A DNA stretch of 40,076 nucleotides from an uncultured Alphaproteobacteria bacterium (GTDB lineage Bacteria; Pseudomonadota; Alphaproteobacteria; Rhodobacterales; Rhodobacteraceae): assembly GCA_902540655.1 (NCBI GenBank), contig CACBNQ010000012.1, forward strand, positions 1-40,076. Direction: 5' to 3'. Shown piece after piece: positions 7,976 through 15,719 of the stretch. The position numbers were made by a program, and so were the translations under genes. Position 1 is the first letter of the stretch. Every line of letters begins with the position of its first letter. The notes under the pieces are model-generated. The model was not told the DNA's origin. It did no database searches and saw nothing but the letters and a program-made list of their open reading frames with translations.

Positions 7976-9142
7976 ATGAATATTTTACCAGAAATAGACA
8001 AAATATCCAATGAACTAAAAAAAATCTTTAAAGATCTTCACCAGCATCCCGAATTAGGGTTTGAAGAGGTAAGAACATCTGAAATAATAAAAAAAAGGCT
8101 TGAGGATTTTGGAGTGGATGAGATACATACAAATATTGGGAAGACAGGAGTAGTAGCTGTAATAAATGGCAAGCAAAAAGGTGCTAATCAAATTGGATTA
8201 AGAGCAGACATGGATGCACTCCCAATTGAGGAAACCACTAATCTTGATTATGCATCAAAAACCCCGGGCAAAATGCATGCTTGTGGGCACGATGGACATA
8301 CTACAATGTTACTCGGGGCAGCAAAGCATCTTTGTGAAACCCGCAATTTTAAAGGTAAGGCTATCTTAATTTTTCAACCAGCTGAGGAAGGCCTGGGAGG
8401 AGCGCGACTTATGCTAAAAGAGGGTTTATTTGAAAAATTCCCATGCTCTGAAATTTATGGAATACATAATTCTCCAAATGGTAGACATAATGAGATTTCA
8501 ATATGCAAAGGTAAAGCCATGGCTGGTGCTTCTTTTTTTGATATAACAATAAATGCAAAAGGAAGTCATGCTGCTATGCCTCATCAATCAATAGATCCGA
8601 TTATTATTTGCGCAAACATGATTGATCAAATGCAGGCTATAGTTTCAAGAAACATGCCACCTTTAGAAAGCGTTGTCTTATCAATAACTCAGATCCATTC
8701 TGGCTCGGCGTACAATGTAATACCTGAGGAAGCTACCCTCCGTGGAACGATCCGGTATTTTTCTGAAGAAGTTTATGCGTTAGTTGAAGATCGTGTAAAA
8801 GCGATATGCAGAGGACTTGAAGCAACCTATAACGTTGAAGTGATACCTGATCTTCGAAATACTTTTGATGTTCTACATAATGATAATGAACTAAGTGATT
8901 GTTATATGGATGCTGCGGAAGAAATTGTTGGAAAAGAGAATATTATAAGAACTGCACGGCCAGCTACTGGCTCCGAAGACTTTGCAGATATGTTAAAATA
9001 TGTTAAAGGAGCATACTGTAGGATAGGCCACAGTGGAACTCAACCGCTGCATAGCCCTAAGTTTACACTAGATCCAGATATAATTCCGGTGGGTGCATCA
9101 GTTTTAGCTAGGCTGGTAGAAAAGCAATTGCCCACCAATTGA
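7976..9142 (+). CDS. M20 family amidohydrolase (hippurate hydrolase / N-acyl amino acid deacylase type)
   Basis: This 388-residue M20D metallopeptidase-fold enzyme has GLRADMDALP with the first metal Asp region, MHACGHDGHT with Cys103 and His105, FQPAEEG with Glu137/138, YGIHNSP with His164, and a C-terminal LHSPKF histidine. The Cys-Gly-His-Asp form is typical of the hippurate hydrolase/IAA-amino acid hydrolase/AbgA group. A dimerisation lid of roughly 100 residues follows residue 185. It would hydrolyse N-acyl amino acids in the cytoplasm. It stands alone, divergent from the quinone oxidoreductase and convergent with the SulP gene. The acyl group is unknown. Confidence 0.9.
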   Translation: MNILPEIDKISNELKKIFKDLHQHPELGFEEVRTSEIIKKRLEDFGVDEIHTNIGKTGVVAVINGKQKGANQIGLRADMDALPIEETTNLDYASKTPGKMHACGHDGHTTMLLGAAKHLCETRNFKGKAILIFQPAEEGLGGARLMLKEGLFEKFPCSEIYGIHNSPNGRHNEISICKGKAMAGASFFDITINAKGSHAAMPHQSIDPIIICANMIDQMQAIVSRNMPPLESVVLSITQIHSGSAYNVIPEEATLRGTIRYFSEEVYALVEDRVKAICRGLEATYNVEVIPDLRNTFDVLHNDNELSDCYMDAAEEIVGKENIIRTARPATGSEDFADMLKYVKGAYCRIGHSGTQPLHSPKFTLDPDIIPVGASVLARLVEKQLPTN

Positions 9143-9156
9143 TTTACAAGATTAAA

Positions 9157-10755
9157 TTATTTAGCTAAGACACCTGTCTTTACATTATAATCAACAGCTA
9201 TCTGGTAAGTTGGATCGTCATCGCTGTCTACCATAAGCTGACCTGTTTTTGTCAAGAGGTCATGACAATCACGGCTTAAGTGACGTAATTTCACCTCTCT
9301 TCCAGAACTTTGATATTTTTCAGCAATATCTTCAATGGCTTTCAACGCCGATTGATCAACTACCTTTGACTTAGCGAAATCTAGAATAACTGTTTTCGGG
9401 TCATCATCAGGTTTGAAAATTTCAACAAAACTTTCGACGGATCCAAAAAAAAGAGGTCCTTCAATATCATAAACCTTAGCTCCCTTTGTTCTTATAGATG
9501 GGCGTTCAACGGCTCGTATTCTTATAGCGGAGTTCCAGGCAAATACTAAAGCAGAAACTATAACACCCACCAAAACAGCGACAGCTAAATCTTCGAGAAC
9601 TGTGACAACAGTTACCAAGACGATAACAAGAGCATCTGATTTTGGGATTTTTGTGATTAAGCTGATAGAATTCCAAGCAAAGGTACCGATTACCACCATG
9701 AACATAACGCCTACTAAAGCGGCTATTGGTATTGCCTCGATGAGAGCGCTACCATACAAAATAAAAAAAAGTAGAAAAAGGGAGGCTGCCGTAGCAGCAA
9801 TTCTTGTTCTTCCTCCTGATTTAACATTAATCATAGACTGACCAATCATCGCACATCCGCCCATGCCACCAAAAAACCCGGTAATGGTATTTGCAGCGCC
9901 TTGCGCCATACACTCCTGTCTGGTTCCACCTCTTTTATTCGTGATTTCCCCAACAAGGTTCAGAGTTAAAAGACTTTCAATTAATCCGATAGCAGACAGC
10001 ACTATCGCGTAAGGGAAAATAATATATATAGTTTCTAAGTTAAGAGGAACCACCGGAATAGAAAAAAGTGGTAACCCACCAGCCACCGGAGCAAGATCCC
10101 CCACGGATGGAACAGGAATATCAAAATAAATAACCACTAGGCTGACAATTATTATTGCTGCCAAAGGTCCAGGCAATAGTCGTGTAATTTTTGGAGTAAG
10201 CCAAATTAAAACCATTGTAATGCAGACTATTAGAACTGAAGTGCTCAATAGCACACCACTCATCCAATCCAAATTGCCATCTGCAGTTTCATATTGAAAT
10301 TGCCTTATCTGGGCAAGACCAATTACTATTGCGAGCCCATTAACGAAACCCAACATCACTGGTTGAGGAACCATCCTAATAAATTTTCCTAACTTAAAAA
10401 CACCAGCAAGTATCTGAAGGATACCCATTAGGATTACAGTCGCAAATAGGTATTGAACACCGTGCTCTGATACAAGGGAAATCATAACTACAGCCAAGGC
10501 GCCTGTCGCACCCGAGATCATCCCCGGCCTTCCTCCAAAAAGAGCGGTAACCAACCCAACAATAAAAGCGGCATATAATCCAACCAGAGGCTCTACTCCA
10601 GCTACAAAAGCAAATGCAACTGCTTCAGGAACTAATGCTATAGCTACCGTAAGTCCAGCGAGTATCTCAACTCTCAATAGTGAGATAGAGAGCTGGTTAC
10701 TAAGAGAATTATTTTGATAGCGCTCAGCTAATAACGAAATTGCTGTTTTTATCAC
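9157..10755 (-). CDS. SulP family inorganic anion transporter with STAS domain
   Basis: This 532-residue inner-membrane transporter has the SulP signature region GLTVAIALVPEAVAFAFVAG near residues 34-53, then PGMISGATGALAVV, and about a dozen further hydrophobic helices. The cytoplasmic STAS domain covers about residues 425-525, with VILDFAKSKVVDQSALKAI. SulP proteins carry sulfate, bicarbonate or other anions, usually coupled to Na+ or H+. The start is GTG at 10755, supported by GAGG six bases upstream. It is a single-gene unit. The transported anion cannot be decided; no carbonic anhydrase or sulfate-assimilation gene is adjacent. Confidence 0.92.
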   Translation of the reverse strand: MIKTAISLLAERYQNNSLSNQLSISLLRVEILAGLTVAIALVPEAVAFAFVAGVEPLVGLYAAFIVGLVTALFGGRPGMISGATGALAVVMISLVSEHGVQYLFATVILMGILQILAGVFKLGKFIRMVPQPVMLGFVNGLAIVIGLAQIRQFQYETADGNLDWMSGVLLSTSVLIVCITMVLIWLTPKITRLLPGPLAAIIIVSLVVIYFDIPVPSVGDLAPVAGGLPLFSIPVVPLNLETIYIIFPYAIVLSAIGLIESLLTLNLVGEITNKRGGTRQECMAQGAANTITGFFGGMGGCAMIGQSMINVKSGGRTRIAATAASLFLLFFILYGSALIEAIPIAALVGVMFMVVIGTFAWNSISLITKIPKSDALVIVLVTVVTVLEDLAVAVLVGVIVSALVFAWNSAIRIRAVERPSIRTKGAKVYDIEGPLFFGSVESFVEIFKPDDDPKTVILDFAKSKVVDQSALKAIEDIAEKYQSSGREVKLRHLSRDCHDLLTKTGQLMVDSDDDPTYQIAVDYNVKTGVLAK

Positions 10756-10794
10756 TGGCTGCCTCTTTAATGGTTTAAAAAAAATTTGTACCTT

Positions 10795-10823
10795 TTAATA
10801 TGGACTTTAGAGAAATATGTAAA
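10795..10823 (-). promoter_or_regulatory. Candidate promoter for the SulP transporter gene
   Basis: Read on the minus strand, TTTACA (10818-10823) and TATTAA (10795-10800) are separated by exactly 17 bases, giving 5/6 and 4/6 matches to -35 and -10. The expected start of transcription is about 30 bases before the GTG at 10755 and leaves the GAGG ribosome site inside the leader. Confidence 0.4.
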
Positions 10824-10875
10824 GCCTGTTTTCTCTATTTAGATAGAATATAAAAATTTTGTTAGGACTGATTAA

Positions 10876-11727
10876 ATCACTTGCCAGTTAAAAATACCCT
10901 CAATTGATGAACTAGTTGATAAAAAAATCCTATCTTCGCGGCTCCAAAAAGAGGAGCGTTTTCTACATTTTTGGAATGAAAAAGATTTATCAAAAGTCGA
11001 TTATATAAGAACACTGGTTACTGTAGCATCTGTTTCAAATAATCTATCATGGATCTTTTTCTCTGCTTACCAATGTGCAATTAGGTATCATTTCAAGAAA
11101 AAAATAAAAGAAACTATTTCTCTAGCAGTTAGAGAAAACTCTGACGCTCCTGTAAAAGCTTCTTTTGATAAAAAAAAGAATATATTGTCACTAAGTGGTA
11201 AGAAATCTTGGTTAGTTAGCACAAACGTAGAAAAGATACTATTGTTTGTAAGGTTAAAGAAACCTATCGAATTACCACTCAACAACAGCACGCGTTTATT
11301 AAACTCTATTTTAATTCCAATTTATAAAGAAAAGTCTGCAATTCGCAAAACGTTCGAGAAAACAAGATTTTTAAAAAATTTAAATCAAGGCAATTTAACG
11401 TTGGAACATACACAAATTTTTTCCAAACATATTTCTTCTGGGAAAAAAATTCGTGGTTTCGGGGCCTCAGAACAATTTTTTGTTATGCTCTCCTTAGGAA
11501 TATATTTTGTTACTAAGGTTAAAAGTCCAAAATTAAAGAGAAGCTTCTATGTTACAGTAAAAGCCTTGATTTTAGATTTCAATGCACGAAAACCACTTAA
11601 ATTTTTAGTAAAACATCATAAGAAAACTTTAATAAAATTGATCAACACTTTCGGACAACTACCAGAAAGAAAAGTGATAATTTATTGGGATACTGATAAA
11701 ACCATTTTTAAAAACATGTTGAAGTGA
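10876..11727 (+). CDS. Divergent acyl-CoA-dehydrogenase-like reading frame without a standard start codon
   Basis: The frame is open from 10876 (after a TAA at 10873) to 11727, about 283 codons. Its first ATG, GTG or TTG is only at 11185. The upstream 103 codons look coding: KIPSIDELVDKK resembles the N-terminal helix of HsaA-like flavin hydroxylases/acyl-CoA dehydrogenases, SVSNNLSWIFFSAYQ resembles their G-S-x-A-W helix, and LSLSGKKSWLVSTN resembles the LxGxKxW beta-domain motif. The C-terminal third does not match the usual helical bundle, and the protein is about 100 residues short for the family. It may start at a rare ATC/ATT (AGGA lies eight bases before the ATC at 10876), be a start-less pseudogene, or contain a sequencing error. 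The family call is tentative. Confidence 0.45.
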   Translation: MTCQLKIPSIDELVDKKILSSRLQKEERFLHFWNEKDLSKVDYIRTLVTVASVSNNLSWIFFSAYQCAIRYHFKKKIKETISLAVRENSDAPVKASFDKKKNILSLSGKKSWLVSTNVEKILLFVRLKKPIELPLNNSTRLLNSILIPIYKEKSAIRKTFEKTRFLKNLNQGNLTLEHTQIFSKHISSGKKIRGFGASEQFFVMLSLGIYFVTKVKSPKLKRSFYVTVKALILDFNARKPLKFLVKHHKKTLIKLINTFGQLPERKVIIYWDTDKTIFKNMLK

Positions 11728-11798
11728 ATCATTACAGTTCAAAAAATAAACCTTTATTTTCATTAAAAATTAAATTATAGTTTAGAAAAGATTATTAT

Positions 11799-11803
11799 GG
11801 AGA
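11799..11803 (+). promoter_or_regulatory. Ribosome binding site of the small exported protein
   Basis: GGAGA at 11799-11803 sits six bases before the ATG at 11810. It fixes the start so that the encoded signal peptide is complete. Confidence 0.6.
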
Positions 11804-11809
11804 TAGATT

Positions 11810-12088
11810 ATGAAGCTAAAAATTTTATTAGCTGCGGTTGCCATTTGCTTAAGTTCTGCTTCCTTCGCTGGAGATCTATTAGGATGGAACCATAGTTGTT
11901 GGGACAATAAGACAGCATTGTTCACAGATAAGATGAATAAAGCAATAGAAGTTGCGTCTCTAGACAGAGAAACTCTATTGAAGGTTGATCAATTGACAAC
12001 AGAGTGCCATTACAATGTCAATTTAGGCCTATCTACTTACGAAACAGATACGTGCAAACAAGCATTAGAGATGGTTGGAGTAAACTAG
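11810..12088 (+). CDS. Small exported protein of unknown function with three cysteines
   Basis: This 92-residue protein starts with a clear Sec signal peptide: MKLK, a hydrophobic core, then ASFA before GDLLG, with cleavage expected after residue 20. The mature part of about 72 residues has three cysteines in HSCW, TECH and DTCK contexts and is predicted helical. The pattern suggests a small periplasmic protein, perhaps with one disulfide. I recognise no family. It is a single gene between the start-less reading frame and the convergent SDR gene. Confidence 0.75.
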   Translation: MKLKILLAAVAICLSSASFAGDLLGWNHSCWDNKTALFTDKMNKAIEVASLDRETLLKVDQLTTECHYNVNLGLSTYETDTCKQALEMVGVN

Positions 12089-12116
12089 TTAACTGATATT
12101 TTTTCTTGGTCAATTT

Positions 12117-12827
12117 CTACCAATACTCTCCATAAGGACGTAATTCGACCCGGAATGACCATGCAGATCTGTCTTGCTTAACGACCTTGAAAACCTCCTC
12201 GGCTATATGTTTTGGAGAAGCAAAAAAGTTGTCTGGTTTATCTGGGGCAAGTCGTGGTCGGGTTCTAGGTGTGTCAATCAACGCATCTATAATAATATAG
12301 GCCACATGTATTCCTTTTGGCCCAAATTCTCTAGCCATAGATTCTGCCAGTATCTTTTGAGCTGATTTAGACGCAGCAAAAAAACCCCAACCATCTTTTC
12401 CTCTTTCTGCAGCCGTATTACCAGTAACAATAATCGTGCCGCTCTCTCTTTCTAACATTTTTGGAAGAGCCATCTGTGACAAAATAAGTAATGCGGTTGT
12501 ATTAACTCTAAAATTTTTTTCCAAATCTTTGTAGCTCAAATCAAGGATGGGCCCTCTTGTCCCCAATGGAGCATTGTGTATCACAACCTCAGGTGGTCCA
12601 AGATCCGTCAGTATTTTATTTATTGTTTTTTTAAAATCTTCAACATTACCTACATCACAAGGATAAGCGGTCGTATTGTTATACTTTTTTTCCAAATTTT
12701 TGAGGTTATCTTTAGTTCGAGCGATCATTGCAACGTGATAGCCATTCTCAGAAAAGTAACGTGCAATTTCAGCACCTGTACCAGTTTCCGGTCCAACTCC
12801 TGTTAATATACATAATTTTTTATTCAT
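12117..12827 (-). CDS. SDR-fold protein with replaced catalytic residues
   Basis: This 236-residue Rossmann protein of the short-chain dehydrogenase superfamily has nucleotide loop VGPETGTG (residues 11-18) and an HNA motif near 84-86. The catalytic Tyr is Phe150 (F-A-A-S-K154), and the Ser thirteen residues earlier is Asn137 (TGNTAA). Only the Lys is kept. I recall a subgroup ending in a RSAW...ELRP..E.W tail with this Phe, which fits the RSAWSFRVELRPYGEYW end. Normal alcohol oxidation is therefore unlikely. Its start overlaps the GST stop by eight bases, so the two are coupled. Its role is unknown. Confidence 0.82.
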   Translation of the reverse strand: MNKKLCILTGVGPETGTGAEIARYFSENGYHVAMIARTKDNLKNLEKKYNNTTAYPCDVGNVEDFKKTINKILTDLGPPEVVIHNAPLGTRGPILDLSYKDLEKNFRVNTTALLILSQMALPKMLERESGTIIVTGNTAAERGKDGWGFFAASKSAQKILAESMAREFGPKGIHVAYIIIDALIDTPRTRPRLAPDKPDNFFASPKHIAEEVFKVVKQDRSAWSFRVELRPYGEYW

Positions 12828-13464
12828 TTAACTTGAACCTTCTATCCAGTTTTTCATGCCACGCTTTGACTTCTTCAAATTCATCAAAATTCATTTCAAT
12901 AGCAATGGCAAGCTGTACTGCCTCGTAACCCGTTATGTCAGCGATGCTTAACGCATCACCTGCTACGTATGGAGATGTATTTAAATGAGCGTTTAGCCTC
13001 TCAAATAATATTCGACAGGATTCTATTCCTCTTTTTGCTATTGCAGGAACTTGTGGTAAATCGTTACGCGTTCCAGGTAAAACTTTTCCTTCGTATCTCT
13101 CAAATTTATTTCTGATGCCATTAATAAGGGGAACATATCCATCAATTTCAATTCGTCTATCCCACATTTCAATGATTGCTCTTTCTTTAGAAGTCTTTCC
13201 AAATAACTTTTTTGACATGTTATTAGTCTCTTCTAAAAATCGACAGATCGCCACACTTTCGGAGATTACAGTCCCATCAGCTAATTCAAGAAAGGGAATG
13301 CAATGGAATGGATTGAGCGAATTATAAGGCTCTTCAAATTGATCCCCATCTCTAACATTAAGTTGCACTATTGGCACCTCAATCCCTGTTTCTTTGAGAA
13401 AGAAAGTAACTCTCTTAGAGGCAGGAGCCAGATCAAATTGATAAAGTTTCATTAATTTTTCCAT
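12820..13464 (-). CDS. Glutathione S-transferase
   Basis: The N-terminal thioredoxin-fold domain starts MKLYQFDLAPASKRV and contains CIPFLELADG (cis-Pro) and the glutathione-binding VISESVAICRFLEE. The C-terminal helical domain has the N-capping-box motif SIADITGYEAV. Full length is 214 residues from 13464. An ATG four codons in, at 13452, gives the more typical N-terminus MKLYQF and has GGA seven bases upstream, so the protein may be 210 residues. It forms an operon with the overlapping SDR gene. It probably conjugates or isomerises an unknown electrophile. Confidence 0.87.
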   Translation of the reverse strand: MEKLMKLYQFDLAPASKRVTFFLKETGIEVPIVQLNVRDGDQFEEPYNSLNPFHCIPFLELADGTVISESVAICRFLEETNNMSKKLFGKTSKERAIIEMWDRRIEIDGYVPLINGIRNKFERYEGKVLPGTRNDLPQVPAIAKRGIESCRILFERLNAHLNTSPYVAGDALSIADITGYEAVQLAIAIEMNFDEFEEVKAWHEKLDRRFKLNE

Positions 13465-13571
13465 TTTTTTTTTTCAAGAGCAAGCTTAGTTCATATTTTG
13501 AATTTAACAAAATATATAAATATAAATTAAATAATTTTTGTCGTTTATAGTACTGAGATAATGGGTTTGGT

Positions 13572-14384
13572 ATGTCGTTAACTATAAATAATGACAGTGC
13601 AATTGGATTTGCATTGATTGCGTTGGGTCGTTCATCAAGTTTAATGAATGAAGCTATGGAATGTTTGTCCACTGGTAAAAGAATTAACAAGGCATCTGAT
13701 GATCCTGCTGGAATTCATCAAGTAATAAGATTAAATGCAGAAATCCAAGGAATAGAGACCGCGTCGAAAAATACCGCAGACGGACAATCTTTAATCGACA
13801 CTTTAGACACAAGTTTATCAGAAGTGCAATCTATCTTGCTAAGAATGCGCGAACTGACTATCCAAGCTATAAGTGATACGAATTCTGCCTCTGATAGATT
13901 GGCGTTAGACTCCGAGTTATCGCAACTGGAGATGGAAATTACTCGCATTGGTAGCACAACTTCTTTCTGGGGCAACCCAGTATTTAATGGAACCACGCAC
14001 TATCTTCAGATTGGACCTCGATCCGGTAACATGCTGGAAGTTCAAGCCTATACTCTGAGCGCCACTACACTGGGATTAACACAAGATTTAACGACGAGAA
14101 GCAATGCCGAGAACTATTTAGGAATCATTGATACTGCGATAGAAGATATAAATGAAAAAAGAGGTGCTGCCGGAGCATTGTCAAATAGACTGGATTTCAT
14201 AATGTTTAAACTAGATAATAGTAAAGTAAACCTTATCAAATCCAGAAGTAATATAGAAGACGCAGATTTTGCCGCGGAAAGTATGAAATTGGCAAAAGCG
14301 AAAATATTGGAACAGGTTGCAATAGCAATGATCGCTCAGGCGAATGCGAGAATGCAATGGATACTAAAGCTTTTGGAAAATTGA
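13572..14384 (+). CDS. Flagellin, short form
   Basis: This 270-residue protein contains the two conserved flagellin regions. The N-terminal D0/D1 part has LSTGKRINKASDDPAGI (residues 32-48), NTADGQSLIDT and RMRELTIQAISDTNSASDR. The C-terminal D1/D0 part has SNRLDFIM, SRSNIEDADFAAESM and ILEQVAIAMIAQAN. The central part is short, so D2/D3 outer domains are absent. Subunits would be exported by the flagellar type III system and polymerise into the filament. No other flagellar gene is in the window. The AGLAIS-type helix is altered to AGIHQV. No strong ribosome site precedes the ATG. Confidence 0.9.
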   Translation: MSLTINNDSAIGFALIALGRSSSLMNEAMECLSTGKRINKASDDPAGIHQVIRLNAEIQGIETASKNTADGQSLIDTLDTSLSEVQSILLRMRELTIQAISDTNSASDRLALDSELSQLEMEITRIGSTTSFWGNPVFNGTTHYLQIGPRSGNMLEVQAYTLSATTLGLTQDLTTRSNAENYLGIIDTAIEDINEKRGAAGALSNRLDFIMFKLDNSKVNLIKSRSNIEDADFAAESMKLAKAKILEQVAIAMIAQANARMQWILKLLEN

Positions 14385-14405
14385 AAAAAATGTTACATAA
14401 AGTAA

Positions 14406-15182
14406 ATGGAGTCAAATATTGAAAAAATAAGTACCTTTCTTTTTGAGGCGCACGAAGCCGGTGATAGATTTGTAAATCTTGAAAAAGATATGAGACCAAA
14501 AGATTTCGATGAAGCTTACGAAGTTCAGAAGCAATTGCGGCAAAAGTTACCTCGAGGGTCACTTGGAGGGTACAAAATTGCCCTATCCTCTAAAATACAA
14601 CAAGACTATCACAAAATCAGTCACCCCGTTTATGGTGGTCTTTTTAAGAATGAGATTTTTAATAGTCCTAAGACAATATTGCTAAAAAACTATCATAGAA
14701 TGAGTGTGGAGTTTGAATTAGCCTTTGAACTGTCTGAACGCATTGAAGATCCCACTATCCAACGAACCCCAGAAAATATTGTTCACGATATTTTAAATGT
14801 TATACCCGCTATCGAGCTGGTAGATGATAGGGGCGCAAATTATGATGGTCTAGATCCACTTTCCCTAGCCTGTGATAATGCGTGGTCTGGTGGACTAGTT
14901 TTAGGAGATCCAATAAATAATTGGCAGGAAAAAGATTTTCTGGAGATACAATCGACCTGTGAATGGAATAATGAACCAAGGTTAACAACTGGCGTGCTTG
15001 ACGCAAAGCCTTTTGAAAATCTGTGCTGGTTGATCAATGAGTTACACTTGCGTAAAAGTGAACTTAAACCTGGAATGATTATAATAACGGGAAGTGTCTT
15101 TAAAGTAAGACAAGCAAAAGTGGGGGATAAGATAAACCATATTCTTTCTGATCATGGAAAAGTGAGCATTGCAGTTATTTAG
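14406..15182 (+). CDS. 2-keto-4-pentenoate hydratase-like protein (FAH fold)
   Basis: This 258-residue hydratase/decarboxylase-type protein has GGYKIALSSKIQQDY (substrate loop), HPVYGGLF, the metal-binding SVEFELAFEL where most relatives have EPE, VIPAIELVDDR, and IIITGSVF near the end. It is a distant relative of the protein at 4536 but clearly not a recent duplicate. It heads a plus-strand run with the ATC-hydrolase-like gene 29 bases downstream. E-F-E in place of E-P-E retains both acidic ligands. The substrate is unknown, probably a 2-oxo-enoic acid. Confidence 0.78.
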   Translation: MESNIEKISTFLFEAHEAGDRFVNLEKDMRPKDFDEAYEVQKQLRQKLPRGSLGGYKIALSSKIQQDYHKISHPVYGGLFKNEIFNSPKTILLKNYHRMSVEFELAFELSERIEDPTIQRTPENIVHDILNVIPAIELVDDRGANYDGLDPLSLACDNAWSGGLVLGDPINNWQEKDFLEIQSTCEWNNEPRLTTGVLDAKPFENLCWLINELHLRKSELKPGMIIITGSVFKVRQAKVGDKINHILSDHGKVSIAVI

Positions 15183-15211
15183 CAAGTAACTGTTAAATTT
15201 GGAGATAATAA

Positions 15212-15718
15212 ATGGAAAGCAATACAAAGTTAAAAGATGAGCTAACGCAAAAGATTGGAGTTTTAACTCGGCGCGAAACAGAGGCTAGGATCATCGCACC
15301 TTTTGTAGATGCCCTAATAAAAACCTTCGGCAAAAAAGAAATAATACCGATTTTAGAAAAAACAGTTATGGAGCTAGCTCGCAATCAGGGCTCATCTCTG
15401 GCGAAAGAATACGGCAATGATGTTTCTGCTTTTCTTGAAACGCTAAAGTTCTGGACCCAGGATGGAGCGCTGGAAATAGACTTGCTTGAGAAGAATGACA
15501 CAAAACTAGATTTCAATGTAACAAGGTGTAGATATGCCGAAATGTATAAGGCGTTAGGAATACAAGACCTTGGAGCTGTTTTGTCTTGCAATAGAGATGC
15601 CGCAATGATTGAAGGATTCAACCAAGATGCAAGACTCAACCGAGAAACCACTATCATGAGTGGTGGGAAATGCTGTACTTTTAGATACACGTTTGAGAAT
15701 CCCAACGCGCAAGGATAA
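15212..15718 (+). CDS. L-2-amino-thiazoline-4-carboxylic acid hydrolase family protein
   Basis: This 168-residue protein matches the ATC hydrolase family by its C-terminal half: CRYAEMYKALG, an AVLSCNRDAAMIEGF segment, RETTIMSGGKCC, then TFRY. In Pseudomonas, family enzymes open the thiazoline ring of ATC to S-carbamoyl-cysteine on the way to L-cysteine. Most family members are uncharacterised. The conserved Cys, Asp and Arg residues above are probably catalytic. GGAG lies seven bases before the ATG. It ends one base before the likely start of the next gene, so they are co-transcribed and probably coupled. Confidence 0.78.
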   Translation: MESNTKLKDELTQKIGVLTRRETEARIIAPFVDALIKTFGKKEIIPILEKTVMELARNQGSSLAKEYGNDVSAFLETLKFWTQDGALEIDLLEKNDTKLDFNVTRCRYAEMYKALGIQDLGAVLSCNRDAAMIEGFNQDARLNRETTIMSGGKCCTFRYTFENPNAQG

Positions 15719-15719
15719 G

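Noticed and set aside
9167-9180. AAGACA-CC-TGTCTT palindrome as a terminator between M20 and SulP genes
   Set aside because: The loop is too small for a stable hairpin of that stem and no T-tract follows.
11088-11291. Minus-strand frame opposite the acyl-CoA-dehydrogenase-like region
   Set aside because: Low-complexity Phe/Leu-rich translation with no motif; the plus-strand frame is longer and better explained.
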